DNA of 64,000 bases from Xylanibacter brevis ATCC 19188 (GTDB lineage: Bacteria; Bacteroidota; Bacteroidia; Bacteroidales; Bacteroidaceae), in the NCBI RefSeq assembly GCF_000621725.1, contig NZ_JHXM01000018.1, forward strand, positions 34,617 to 98,616. Reading direction: 5' to 3'. The notes under the pieces are model-generated. The model saw nothing but the letters and a program-made list of their open reading frames with translations, was not told the origin of the DNA and did no database searches. Below, piece after piece: positions 53,934 to 63,046 of this stretch. Each line of letters starts with the position of its first letter. Position 1 is the stretch's first letter. Made by a program: the position numbers and the translations under genes.

Positions 53934-55057
53934 AATGCTTTCTCTAAACGTATAATGAATTCGTCGGCCATATCCTTACTGAAGGTCAGTGGTGGCAGCA
54001 AGCGCAGCACGTTCTCGCCCGAACAGCCTGTGAACACATGCTGCTCGTAAACCAGACGCTCGCGTACGGGCTTCTGAGGCTCGTTCAGCTCGATGCCAAT
54101 CATCAGACCGCGACCGCGCACCTCTTTAATCATGGGGTGGTTCAGTGAGCGAAGCTTCTCCATCAGGTAGTCGCCAGTCACACGGGCGTTCTCGATCAGG
54201 TCTTCCTGCTCAATCACGTCGAGCACAGCCAATGCTGCCGAACAAGCCAGGTGGTTGCCACCGAACGTGGTGCCCAGCTGTCCGAACTGAGGCTTGAACT
54301 CAGGCGAGATCAGCACGCCCGACATGGGGAAACCATTGCCAATACCCTTGGCCACGGTGATGATGTCGGGTTTGATGTCCAGCCACTGGTGTGCAAAGAA
54401 CTTACCGCTACGGCCATAGCCACACTGAATCTCGTCGCATATCAGCACTGCACCGAATCGCTTGCAGGCATAAGCCAGACTCTGGGCAAACTCAGGTGTT
54501 GCCATGCGGATGCCGCCCACGCCCTGGATACATTCCAGGATGGCTGCAGCCACACCGCCTTTCACCATCTCGCGCACCCAGCCCTCGATGTCGTCCAGGG
54601 GCAGGAACTTAGCGTGGTGGTTGTCGTTGATAGGTGCCACAATCTTGGGGTTGTTGGTCACCTCTACAGCCAGCGACGTACGACCGTGGAAAGCCTTATG
54701 GGCCGACAGCACGCGGGTGTTGCCCGTCTTAAATGATGCCAGCTTCAGGGCGTTCTCGTTGGCCTCGGCACCGCTGTTCACCAGAAACAGCTGGTAGTCC
54801 TCATAGCCCGACAGCTTGCCCAGCTTCTCGGCCAGCTCCACCTGCAGGTTGTTGTGCACCGAGTTTGAGTAGAAGCCCAACTTCTGAAGTTGCTCTGACA
54901 CCTTTTTAATATAATGGGGGTGTGCATGACCTATCGAGATGACGGCATGACCGCCATACAGGTCCAGGTATTCCTGTCCCTTCTCGTCCCATACCTTGCA
55001 ACCTTCTCCCTTGACGATGTTGACATCGAATAGTGGATAGACGTCGAATAGTTTCAT
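53930..55057 (-). CDS. argD: acetylornithine/succinylornithine aminotransferase
   Basis: The product has 375 aa, a class III PLP aminotransferase. Motifs are AKAFHGRTSLAVE near 120, the PLP-binding LICDEIQCGYGRSGKFFAHQ, and the Schiff-base lysine in TVAKGIGNGFPMSG. It makes N-acylornithine from N-acylglutamate semialdehyde. The GGHAVISIGHAHP segment and neighbours argC/argG make arginine synthesis (not ornithine degradation) the likely role. Confidence 0.92.
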   Translation of the reverse strand: MKLFDVYPLFDVNIVKGEGCKVWDEKGQEYLDLYGGHAVISIGHAHPHYIKKVSEQLQKLGFYSNSVHNNLQVELAEKLGKLSGYEDYQLFLVNSGAEANENALKLASFKTGNTRVLSAHKAFHGRTSLAVEVTNNPKIVAPINDNHHAKFLPLDDIEGWVREMVKGGVAAAILECIQGVGGIRMATPEFAQSLAYACKRFGAVLICDEIQCGYGRSGKFFAHQWLDIKPDIITVAKGIGNGFPMSGVLISPEFKPQFGQLGTTFGGNHLACSAALAVLDVIEQEDLIENARVTGDYLMEKLRSLNHPMIKEVRGRGLMIGIELNEPQKPVRERLVYEQHVFTGCSGENVLRLLPPLTFSKDMADEFIIRLEKAL

Positions 55058-55081
55058 ATTGTTTCCTTTCTTTTATGTTGG

Positions 55082-56119
55082 TTAGAAAGCAGATGCCTTC
55101 AGTTTCAGTCCGGCCATCTCGTCGATGCCGAACATGATGTTCATGTTTTGCACAGCCTGCCCCACAGCACCCTTCAGCAGGTTGTCGATGGCCGAGGTGA
55201 CCAGCAGCTTGTTGCCATATTTCTCCACGTGCACCAGTGCCTTGTTGGTGTTCACCACCTGCTTCAGGTCGATGGCCTTGTCGGTGTAGTGGGTGAAGGC
55301 AGCATCCTGATAGAAGTCCTTATAGGCCTCGATGATATCCTCCACGGGGACCGATGTCTTGATCACGGCCGTGCAGAAGATGCCACGGGCAAAGTCGCCG
55401 CGATAGGGGATGAAGTCGATGTCGGCATCCAGATAGCCCTGCACCTGCTTCAGGCTCTGACGTATCTCGGCGATGTGCTGATGCTGGAAAGGCTTGTAGA
55501 TGCTCAGGTTGTTGTTGCGCCACGAGAAGTGAGTGGTGGCACCAGGCTTCTGTCCGGCACCGGTAGAACCCGTGATGGCATTCACGGCCACATCCTCTTT
55601 CAGCAGGTTCATGTGGGCGGCAGGCAACAGAGCCACCTGAATGGCGGTGGCGAAGCAGCCGGGGTTAGCCAGGTGCTGAGCCTGTGCAATCTCGGTCTTG
55701 TTGATCTCGGGCAGACCATACACGTAGTCGTGGTCGCCCTTGATGCGGAAGTCCTGTGCCAGATCGATGATCTTCACGTTGGCCGGTATTGTATGTTCTT
55801 TCAAGAACTGTTCGCTCTTGCCGTGTCCGAAGCAGAAGAACACCACGTCCACCTGGTCAAAAGGCATTTGGTCAGTGAACTTCAAATCAGTCTCGCCGAT
55901 GAGTCCTTCGTGCACATCGCTGATCAGATTCCCCGCATTACTCTCCGAATTTGCAAACACAATCTCTGCCTCCGGGTGGTTCAGCAGCAGGCGAATCAGT
56001 TCACCGCCAGTGTAGCCGGCGGCGCCTAGGATGCCCACACGGAGGGACCCACCCCCATGCCCCTCCCTGTGAGGGAGGGGAGAGGTTACTTTTATGCCGT
56101 TGCTTATTTCTTTATTCAT
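55082..56119 (-). CDS. argC: N-acyl-gamma-glutamyl-phosphate reductase
   Basis: The product has 345 aa. The Rossmann motif GILGAAGYTGGELIRLL and the catalytic cysteine in LANPGCFATAIQ show ArgC. It lies between argG and argD in the same orientation. The first 27 residues are unusual: residues 13-25 (SPLPHREGHGGGS) are encoded by a REP-like repeat at 56045-56082, so the usual start 'MxxVGI(L/V)GA' has been displaced and ATG 56119 is used. It overlaps the DUF559 gene's 3' end by 8 bp. Confidence 0.93.
   Translation of the reverse strand: MNKEISNGIKVTSPLPHREGHGGGSLRVGILGAAGYTGGELIRLLLNHPEAEIVFANSESNAGNLISDVHEGLIGETDLKFTDQMPFDQVDVVFFCFGHGKSEQFLKEHTIPANVKIIDLAQDFRIKGDHDYVYGLPEINKTEIAQAQHLANPGCFATAIQVALLPAAHMNLLKEDVAVNAITGSTGAGQKPGATTHFSWRNNNLSIYKPFQHQHIAEIRQSLKQVQGYLDADIDFIPYRGDFARGIFCTAVIKTSVPVEDIIEAYKDFYQDAAFTHYTDKAIDLKQVVNTNKALVHVEKYGNKLLVTSAIDNLLKGAVGQAVQNMNIMFGIDEMAGLKLKASAF
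56045..56082. repeat. REP-like palindrome inside the argC 5' end
   Basis: GACCCACCCCCATGCCCC then TCCCTGTGAGGGAGGGGAG; inverted copy, one mismatch in 37 bp, of the repeat at 56576-56612. Confidence 0.8.
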
Positions 56120-56480
56120 TGAAATAATTCTCTATTTGTTGTACTACCTGTTCAGTATTAAAGAGAACTTCTTCATTGGAAAACCTGAGGAAGTGATATC
56201 CCATTTGTTCCAAAGTGTCCTCTCGCATTTTGTCGTTTTCTTGTTGATGTGGTTCGGTGTGATATCCACCATCAACTTCAATAATAAGACCCTTTTCGGT
56301 TGAAACAAAGTCTGCGATATAATCCCCGATAACGTGCTGACGTAGAAATTTTACTCCTAATTGTTTATCGCGGAGAAACTCCCAAAGCACCATCTCTGCA
56401 GTCGTGGCATTCTTCCTGTTCTCTCTGGCCCAAGCCTTGAGCAGCCCATATCTGTCCGGAGCAGCCGTCTTATACCCCAT
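56112..56480 (-). CDS. DUF559 (Vsr-like endonuclease fold) protein
   Basis: The product has 122 aa. DUF559 hallmarks are the start of helix 'AEMVLWEFLRDKQLGVKFLRQHVIGDYIADF' and 'GLIIEVDGGYH', with the D...E-x-D/DGGYH residues of a PD-(D/E)XK/Vsr-like site. DUF559 proteins are common, small and of unknown function. It interrupts the arg operon between argG and argC and is bracketed by inverted REP-like repeats (56045-56082 and 56531-56612). The cassette arrangement suggests acquisition. Confidence 0.88.
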   Translation of the reverse strand: MGYKTAAPDRYGLLKAWARENRKNATTAEMVLWEFLRDKQLGVKFLRQHVIGDYIADFVSTEKGLIIEVDGGYHTEPHQQENDKMREDTLEQMGYHFLRFSNEEVLFNTEQVVQQIENYFNE

Positions 56481-56526
56481 ACCATTATTATATTTATAAT
56501 ATAAACTTCTCCCCCCCCATCTATCA

Positions 56527-56616
56527 ATAAACTCCCCTCCCTCACAGGGAGGGGTACGGGGGTGGGTCTCTATAAACTCCCCTCCCTCACAGGGAGGGGC
56601 ACGGGGGTGGGTCTCT
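56527..56616. repeat. tandem 45-bp REP-like repeat between DUF559 and argG
   Basis: Two direct copies (56527-56571 and 56572-56616) differing by about one base. Each contains the perfect stem CCCCTCCCT-CAC-AGGGAGGGG (56534-56554, 56579-56599). The second copy reaches the argG stop codon. Confidence 0.85.
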
Positions 56617-57824
56617 TACCTCTCATTCGGATGGATCCCATAATACACGCGCAGCGGTGTGCTCGACACCTTGATGAAGCCCTTTGCCTCATCGGCAGTC
56701 CAGCCGGTCTGGGTCTCACCATATTCGCCCAGCTTGCTCTTGGTCAGGTCGTTGTCCGAGTCGATGCCCACGGTCTCGAAGCCGTAGGGGCGGAGCTTCA
56801 GGATGGCCGTACCCGTCACGTTGCGCTGACTGCTGGTCAGCATAGCCTCGATGTCGGGCATCACGGGCTCCAGGTACTGACTCTCGTGCAGGAACATGCC
56901 ATACCAGTTGGCCACCTGGTCCTTCCAGTACTGCTGCCACTTAGACAGTGTTGACTTCTCCAGCAGACGGTGAGCCTCGATAATCAGCTTAGGTGCAGCA
57001 GCCTCGAAACCTACGCGGCCCTTGATGCCGATGATCGTGTCGCCCACGTTGGCATCGCGACCGATGGCATACGAGGCACCAATCTCCTCAATCTTCTGGA
57101 TAGCCTTGATCTTATCGTCAAACTGCTCGCCGTTCACAGCCACGATCTCACCCTTGTCGAAGGTGATCTTCAGCGTAGCCTCTTTCTCGGCAGCCGTCAC
57201 GTGCTTTAGGTAAGCCTCTTCGGGCAGACCCTGTGTGGGGTCGAGCAGTTCGCCGCCGCAGATGCTGGTGCCCCAGATACCTACGTTGTACGAGTACTTC
57301 AGTTTGGTGAAGTCGGCGAAGTAGCCATTAGCATTCAGATAATCTACCTCCTCCTTACGAGTCAGGTTGCGGTCGCGTGTCAGTGTGATAATCTCCACGC
57401 CCGGTGCCATCACCAGGAAGGTCATGTCGAAGCGGATCTGGTCGTTGCCGGCACCGGTAGAGCCGTGTGCGATGGCGTCAGCACCAATCTCCTTGGCATA
57501 GCGTGCGATGGCGATGGCCTGGAAGATGCGCTCCGAGCTCACCGAGATAGGGTAGCAGTTGTTGCGCAGCACGTTGCCGAATATCATATATTTCAAAGAC
57601 TTGGCGTAGTATTCCTGTGTTACATCGAGCGTAACGTAAGCCTTCGCGCCCAATTTATAGGCGTTCTCCTCGTTTCTCTTCAGCTGTTCTGCCGAGAAAC
57701 CACCGGTGTTTGCACATGCGGCATACACCTCATAACCCATTTCCTTGGTCAGGTACATCACGTTGTATGATGTGTCCAGACCACCACTGAATGCTACTAC
57801 TACTTTTTTCTTCTTCTGTTCCAT
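56616..57824 (-). CDS. argG: argininosuccinate synthase
   Basis: The product has 402 aa. It joins citrulline and aspartate using ATP. The PP-loop is VVAFSGGLDTSYNVMYL; GSTGAGNDQIRFD is also typical. The chain has normal length. Upstream, 25 bp away, is the GNAT gene. The REP tandem repeat directly follows its stop. Confidence 0.95.
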   Translation of the reverse strand: MEQKKKKVVVAFSGGLDTSYNVMYLTKEMGYEVYAACANTGGFSAEQLKRNEENAYKLGAKAYVTLDVTQEYYAKSLKYMIFGNVLRNNCYPISVSSERIFQAIAIARYAKEIGADAIAHGSTGAGNDQIRFDMTFLVMAPGVEIITLTRDRNLTRKEEVDYLNANGYFADFTKLKYSYNVGIWGTSICGGELLDPTQGLPEEAYLKHVTAAEKEATLKITFDKGEIVAVNGEQFDDKIKAIQKIEEIGASYAIGRDANVGDTIIGIKGRVGFEAAAPKLIIEAHRLLEKSTLSKWQQYWKDQVANWYGMFLHESQYLEPVMPDIEAMLTSSQRNVTGTAILKLRPYGFETVGIDSDNDLTKSKLGEYGETQTGWTADEAKGFIKVSSTPLRVYYGIHPNER

Positions 57825-57849
57825 GCTTAAAGTCCCTTCATTTCTTTAG

Positions 57850-58479
57850 TTAGTTTTGCGAGCTGTGCTCTTCAATCTCTTCTAGTTGTTTGATGCGCGC
57901 AATGGTCTGTGGCGTCAGTTTGGCAGGCAGTTGCTCGGTGGGATCGAACAGCATGCCCGTGCAGATGCAGTACTTGCGCCCCGTGCGGTGCAGCACGTCC
58001 ACGTTGATGCAACCTTCGCATCCCTTCCAGAAGGATTCGTCGTCGGTCAGTTCGGCAAAGGTCACGGGCTTATAGCCCAACTGTGTGTTCATAGCCATCA
58101 CGGCAGCGCCGCTGGTCAGCGAGAAGATCTTGGCGTGTGGCCAGCGTGTGCGTGCCAGCGTAAACGTCAGGTCTTTGATGCGCTTAGCCAGTCCCAGGCC
58201 GCGAAAGTCGGGGTGAACAATCAGACCCGAAGTGGTCACATACTGCTTGTTGCCCCATGTCTCGATGTAGCTGAAACCAGCGAAGCGCCCATCGCTCTCG
58301 CGCAGCGCAATCACGGCCTTGGCTTCCTGCATCTTCTTCGCCACATACTCATGTGTGCGCTTGGCGATGCCAGTGCCTCTCACCTTAGCAGCTTCAGCTA
58401 TAGTCTCTAAGATGGTGTCCACATAAACCTCGTGCTCGGGGCCTGCCACCATCACCTTGATGTCTTTACTTGTTTCCAT
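57850..58479 (-). CDS. GNAT acyltransferase, candidate N-acylglutamate synthase
   Basis: The product has 209 aa. The acetyl-CoA loop is RGLGLAKR (93-100), preceded by TSGLIVHPDF. A C-terminal extension has Cys154, Cys157, Cys171 and Cys173 (CEGC and CIC), which may bind a metal. A conventional argA or argJ is absent here. Its place between argR and argG suggests it starts the pathway by N-acylating glutamate. The acyl donor (acetyl- or succinyl-CoA) is not proven. Confidence 0.8.
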   Translation of the reverse strand: METSKDIKVMVAGPEHEVYVDTILETIAEAAKVRGTGIAKRTHEYVAKKMQEAKAVIALRESDGRFAGFSYIETWGNKQYVTTSGLIVHPDFRGLGLAKRIKDLTFTLARTRWPHAKIFSLTSGAAVMAMNTQLGYKPVTFAELTDDESFWKGCEGCINVDVLHRTGRKYCICTGMLFDPTEQLPAKLTPQTIARIKQLEEIEEHSSQN

Positions 58480-58482
58480 GTT

Positions 58483-58959
58483 TTATTTTATGTTCGGAAC
58501 CACCTCGCTCAGCGCGTTGATCAGTGCACGCTGGGATGTTCCTTCTTTTATCACAATAAATATTGTGTCATCGCCAGCAATGGTTCCCAGTATGCTGGTG
58601 ATGTTGGCACAGTCTATGTTCCATGCAATGGCGCTGGCATAGCCCGGACGCGTCTTGATGACGCCCATGTTGCCAGAGAAGTGGATGTTCACAAATCCGG
58701 GAATCTCCATCATCTCTCGGGCGGTGGTGGGTGTGGTCACGCGCTTATACATCGTCTCGTTGGGCAGCACGTAAACATAGTCACCATTGATGGTCGATGC
58801 TTTGGCCACCTTCAGTTGCTTAAGGTCACGGCTCAGTGTGGCCTGGGTCAGGTTGAAACCTTCCTTCCTCAGGGCCTCACGCAGTTCTGCCTGATTTCCA
58901 AGTTGTTGACTTGAAATGATGAGTCTCAGTGCTTCCAAACGGTAGTCTTTTTCTTTCAT
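58483..58959 (-). CDS. argR: arginine repressor
   Basis: The product has 158 aa. The N-terminal winged helix has the recognition segment FNLTQATLSRDLKQLKVAK, and the C-terminal oligomerisation/arginine-binding domain includes ILGTIAGDDTIFIVIKE. It is the first gene of the arg operon and probably autoregulates it. Only 3 bp separate it from the GNAT gene. Its promoter is at 59001-59031. Confidence 0.94.
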   Translation of the reverse strand: MKEKDYRLEALRLIISSQQLGNQAELREALRKEGFNLTQATLSRDLKQLKVAKASTINGDYVYVLPNETMYKRVTTPTTAREMMEIPGFVNIHFSGNMGVIKTRPGYASAIAWNIDCANITSILGTIAGDDTIFIVIKEGTSQRALINALSEVVPNIK

Positions 58960-59000
58960 TGTTTTTGTGTTAAGAAGTATATTTATTCACTAACGCGGTG

Positions 59001-59031
59001 CAAAATTACATATTTTCTTGTATATAACCAA
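59001..59031 (-). promoter_or_regulatory. promoter of the arg operon
   Basis: Minus strand TTG (59031-59029), 20 nt, TAATTTTG (59008-59001). AT-rich flanks could hold ArgR boxes. Confidence 0.75.
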
Positions 59032-59077
59032 ATAAAAGTGTATTTATTTGCATAATTGGAAATAAACTGCATAAATA

Positions 59078-59111
59078 AAAGAGCGGCACCACCATGGCGG
59101 AGCCGCTCTTT
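59078..59111 (-). terminator. terminator of the 1195-aa protein gene
   Basis: AAAGAGCGGC / GCCGCTCTTT, 10-bp stem, 43 nt after the stop codon. Confidence 0.75.
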
Positions 59112-59153
59112 GCTGTTTATAGATGACTTGGCGGGTGCCAAGTTATCGTGCGA

Positions 59154-62100
59154 TTACTTGCGAAGCACCTTCTTGCCGTTCACGATGTTCAGGCCCTTCT
59201 GCACCTTGTTCAGCTTCTGGCCGTTCAGGTTGAAGATGGTCTGTTTCTCGTTGTTGGCATTCACGTTCTGTATGCCGGCAGCATCAGCTGCTTTCTGCAG
59301 TTCGCTCTCCAACAGGCTCTTAGCCTTCTCTGCTGTTTCAGCAAAGACGATGGTTGTGATGGTAGCTTGTTTCATGGTCAGCACCAGTTCGGGTGTTGCC
59401 TCGGCAGTTGCCTGACTACCCTCAACAGTAGCAGAGTAGTTAATCGCCATCATACCGCCGCCATCGAAGGTTACATTCGTTGGCTCTGAGCTGAATTTGA
59501 TGCCATTCTCATCAAGTGTTGTATTAGCTGCAAGAGTCAGGTTCTCAAAGCTTGTTGTAGGTGGTATCTGCATGTTGAATCCAGAGAAGGTGATTTCCAC
59601 GCTGTTCTCTCCAGCCTCAGCGATAGTCACAGCCTGTTCTGCAGTTGCGATTGCGGTGCCAGGTACCTGGGTTCCAGGTGTGGCAACAGGACAGGTGGCG
59701 ATGGCAATATAACCATTATAGGTAGTGCCCTGCTTGGGCTGCTCCAGCTTTACCAGGCGGAAGTCAGAGAATGACATCCAGTTGTGGAGCACGCTGGTCA
59801 CACCGCGAATACCGATTGTTACGGCACCAGCCTCAGTAACCTCGAACTCAACGTTGTGGATGTTCCAACCGCGGTTGAACAGACCACCTGCGGCACCGAT
59901 GCTGGCTGTCTTCACGCTATCTGTACCAGCGAAGAGCTTCAGTTCAACGTCGGCAGAAGCGCGTGAGATGGCAGAGAGCAGATATTTACCAGGCTCCAGG
60001 GTTACATCCTGAGTGAATGAAACGTCCCATGCCTCTTTATCCCAAGCGCCACCGTCGAAATAGTTGTGGGTAGCGCTACCATCGGCACTAGTCCATGGCT
60101 CGTTGCTTAAGATTTTGATACTGCCGGTAGAACCTTCACCGTTGGTGGCGGTCCAGCCGTTGATACCGTCGTTAGCAGCAGCGTTGGTGATCAGTTCAGT
60201 TACATCAGTAGCACCTGCCTTGCCCTCAGCAGCAGCGTTAGACTCGTAGTAGGTGCGCAGTGCTGCGTACAGTTCGTCGCCAGCCTGCTTAGCGGCAGTA
60301 GCATTGTCTGCAGTCTTAGCCTCAGGCTTCTTCTCTGCGTTAGCATAGGGCAGATCTACGATTGCAGCATTGGCAGCGGCCAAGTAGTTGTAGTTGGGAG
60401 CTGCATCGGTGAAGGTCTTGGTAGCAGCCTTCAGGTCGCTTGTAGCAGCCTCGTATCCTTCAGCGGTTGTAGGCTCAGCCTTTGCAACTTCTGCCTCCAG
60501 AGCGGTCTTCTCAGAACCTGTTACGTTCTTCTCTGCTTCCAGGGCAGCCTGAGCTTCGGCCAAAGCAGCTTGATAGTCTTTTCTAGGAGCAGCAATGATG
60601 TATGCAGCGTAGTCGCCATAGTAAACGAGTGACAGTTGGTCGATACCAACCCAGTTGGCATTGGTGCTTTCGGTCTTGAAGCCAACCTCGATGTCACCCT
60701 CGGCCTCGTGGTTGTAAACAATCTGATACTCTTTCCATGTGCCGCTTACAGCAACAATAGCATCGTTTACGTAGAGAGATGCACCGGTAATAGTCCAGTC
60801 AGCATGATCCTGCTGCAGTGCATTGGCAGTGCCTTTCAATACGTATGCACCAGCGGGCATATCCTTGAAGATCTGCTTGGTAGAAACGTCAGGCAGATGT
60901 CCGTCGTTGCCGGCGCCAACCCACTTCTCAATATAGCGAGTAGGACGCTCATTGTTCTGCTGATACTGCATGTTGTTCAGTGTCCAGCCCTCGTTCTGTG
61001 TATCGCATGAGCCGTTTACAAGGATTTCGGGAGATGGATTCTCCACAGTGTACTGAGCCCAAACGAAGGCTTTCTCTGCCTTCTTCAAGGCCTCAATGGC
61101 ATCTTCCATTTCTGCGATGTTCAGGTGATTGTCGTTCAGAGCAGTCTCGGCATTGCCAATAGCAGTGTTGAATGCATCCAAGCCCTCGGTACCTACCAGC
61201 GCCTTAGCAGCGGTAATCTCGTCATTCAACAGAGCTTTGATAGCTGCGAATTTAGCCTTAGCAGTGGTAACCTTACTCAAACTCTTGATTTGGATAGAGT
61301 GCCATTCAGTCATAGCAGCCTTAGCCAAAGCCAAACCGAAGGTCAGTTTTCCGTCAGCAACCTCAATGCCGTTGATTGAGTAGGCCACTGGCTCAGTTTC
61401 AACAAGCCCACTATTTCTACGGGCAGTAATCCATGTCTGTTGAGTGTTCTCTCCAGATTTTGCGAATACATAAGCCACGTCGTCAGCATCTTCCTGTAGG
61501 TTAGGAGCACCAGCTGCGTTTGCGCCATACTTGCCATTCCATGCGTTGTGTGAGGTAGCATACAAGCTAATGTTGTAGATACCATTTTCAACTTCAACTT
61601 CCTGTGTGAGGACATCACCTACACCAGTCACACCGAATACCTGGATGAGATTGATGCCGTTTCCAAGGTAAGGCTTGAATTCTCCAGCAGCACAATTCTG
61701 GGCATTTACCCATTTGTCTGTACCGGTACCAACCTTTGATGTAACGTCAAGTTCGCTTCCTGCATTGTCAGCCTTAAACTGATTAACTGCAGCCAGCAAT
61801 TCGGTCTCGTCGCCACTTGCCTGAGCGGCACCAATAGCATCAATCAACTTGCCAACAGCCACAGCATCGGCATCGGCAGCCAGTGTCTTGGCTTCCTTCA
61901 TCAGTTCGCTCTCTACGTAAGTTTCTATATTGATGTAGTCGTAGAACCAACCATCTTGGCCATTGGGGCGGAAAGAAATCTTGTAGTTGCCATCAGCGGT
62001 AATTTCACCATTCTCGCCATAGTTGTTACCCATGCCGTCGGGGAACCATATCTGGTTCGCACCGTCCTGCTTTACAACCTTGAACTGGCTTGCGGTGGTC

Positions 62101-62741
62101 AGAGCCATGGTGTAAACGTACTCCTCTACTTCAGCCTTCTTGTTGAGGGTCATCTTGTAGGCGTCATTTACACCCCAGTTGGTCATGTTACCAACAACGT
62201 AGTAGTTGGCAGCGGGCTGAGGAGTTTTTCCGTTTTCCCATACGATGGTAATCTTGTCGATGTAAATAGCTCCGTCCTTTGAACGGAAACCCACGAATGC
62301 GTAGTCGCCACTTATGGTGATAGTTTTGCTTTCTGCATTTGCAGCAATCTCTCCCAGAAGTGTACCCTGAGTGCCTTCGTCGTACAGCTCTGTGGCAGCG
62401 GTGTAGGCAGTGTTGCTACCATAGATGCTTATAGAACGGTCTGTGGTAGCAGAATTGAATTCTATGGTCACAGATTTAACTTTACCACCAGTAGCTGTGG
62501 TGATAATTCCTGCGTTGCTGTTTTTTGTGCGCAACTGGATGCAGGTACTGTTGTTTGTTGCCATCTGTCCAGCATAAACGGCGTCAGATGTGAATGTTTT
62601 GCCCGTAAAGTCAGCATAGCTATTACCTGTGATTTCAGAGAATGCGGCAACGGTCAACTCGTCGGTGACTTCACTCGCAAACATCGTACCACAAAGCACA
62701 GCAAACAAACTGAGCAATGATAAACGTAATGTTTTGGTCAT
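59154..62741 (-). CDS. large secreted multidomain protein (carbohydrate-binding-like modules, alanine-rich helical linkers)
   Basis: The product has 1195 aa. A signal peptide covers residues 1-22. A beta domain follows, and near 178 the NYYVVGNMTNWGVN segment resembles starch-binding or SusE-like outer-membrane modules. Helical segments near 505-565 and 695-830 are rich in Ala/Glu, such as AALAEAQAALEAE. Two jelly-roll-like modules begin with LVNGSCDTQNEGWTLNN (about 572) and 'LITNAAANDGINGWTATN' (about 849). The end, FNLNGQKLNKVQKGLNIVNG then KKVLRK, is a Prevotella-type C-terminal tail. It is probably surface-exposed and binds glycans; no catalytic domain is seen. Confidence 0.78.
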   Translation of the reverse strand: MTKTLRLSLLSLFAVLCGTMFASEVTDELTVAAFSEITGNSYADFTGKTFTSDAVYAGQMATNNSTCIQLRTKNSNAGIITTATGGKVKSVTIEFNSATTDRSISIYGSNTAYTAATELYDEGTQGTLLGEIAANAESKTITISGDYAFVGFRSKDGAIYIDKITIVWENGKTPQPAANYYVVGNMTNWGVNDAYKMTLNKKAEVEEYVYTMALTTASQFKVVKQDGANQIWFPDGMGNNYGENGEITADGNYKISFRPNGQDGWFYDYINIETYVESELMKEAKTLAADADAVAVGKLIDAIGAAQASGDETELLAAVNQFKADNAGSELDVTSKVGTGTDKWVNAQNCAAGEFKPYLGNGINLIQVFGVTGVGDVLTQEVEVENGIYNISLYATSHNAWNGKYGANAAGAPNLQEDADDVAYVFAKSGENTQQTWITARRNSGLVETEPVAYSINGIEVADGKLTFGLALAKAAMTEWHSIQIKSLSKVTTAKAKFAAIKALLNDEITAAKALVGTEGLDAFNTAIGNAETALNDNHLNIAEMEDAIEALKKAEKAFVWAQYTVENPSPEILVNGSCDTQNEGWTLNNMQYQQNNERPTRYIEKWVGAGNDGHLPDVSTKQIFKDMPAGAYVLKGTANALQQDHADWTITGASLYVNDAIVAVSGTWKEYQIVYNHEAEGDIEVGFKTESTNANWVGIDQLSLVYYGDYAAYIIAAPRKDYQAALAEAQAALEAEKNVTGSEKTALEAEVAKAEPTTAEGYEAATSDLKAATKTFTDAAPNYNYLAAANAAIVDLPYANAEKKPEAKTADNATAAKQAGDELYAALRTYYESNAAAEGKAGATDVTELITNAAANDGINGWTATNGEGSTGSIKILSNEPWTSADGSATHNYFDGGAWDKEAWDVSFTQDVTLEPGKYLLSAISRASADVELKLFAGTDSVKTASIGAAGGLFNRGWNIHNVEFEVTEAGAVTIGIRGVTSVLHNWMSFSDFRLVKLEQPKQGTTYNGYIAIATCPVATPGTQVPGTAIATAEQAVTIAEAGENSVEITFSGFNMQIPPTTSFENLTLAANTTLDENGIKFSSEPTNVTFDGGGMMAINYSATVEGSQATAEATPELVLTMKQATITTIVFAETAEKAKSLLESELQKAADAAGIQNVNANNEKQTIFNLNGQKLNKVQKGLNIVNGKKVLRK

Positions 62742-62894
62742 AATTAGTAAATGTTAGTTAATAAATGAGTTGTATAATTAGTTGTTTATAGTTTTATAGT
62801 GTACGTTGTTAGTCGTAGGAATTGTTGTTTGTAGTATAGTCAGTCGTTTATGATAGTTTTGTAAACTAGTTGATGGATTATAGTAAATCCGGTG

Positions 62895-62925
62895 CAAAGA
62901 TACAATATTTATTAATACGTGCAAA
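62895..62925 (-). promoter_or_regulatory. promoter of the 1195-aa secreted protein
   Basis: Minus strand TTTG (62925-62922), 19 nt, TATCTTTG (62902-62895), a near-perfect match, giving a leader of about 150 nt. Confidence 0.8.
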
Positions 62926-63046
62926 CTTTTTTGAGAAAAAAACGATAAAAAATATTACTTTTACACTTATCATGGTATGTAGCATCGCTTTCTCCTTTCG
63001 TTAAGACTATCATCCTTTTTCCCCAAAAAAGTACCCCCTTCGCTTC

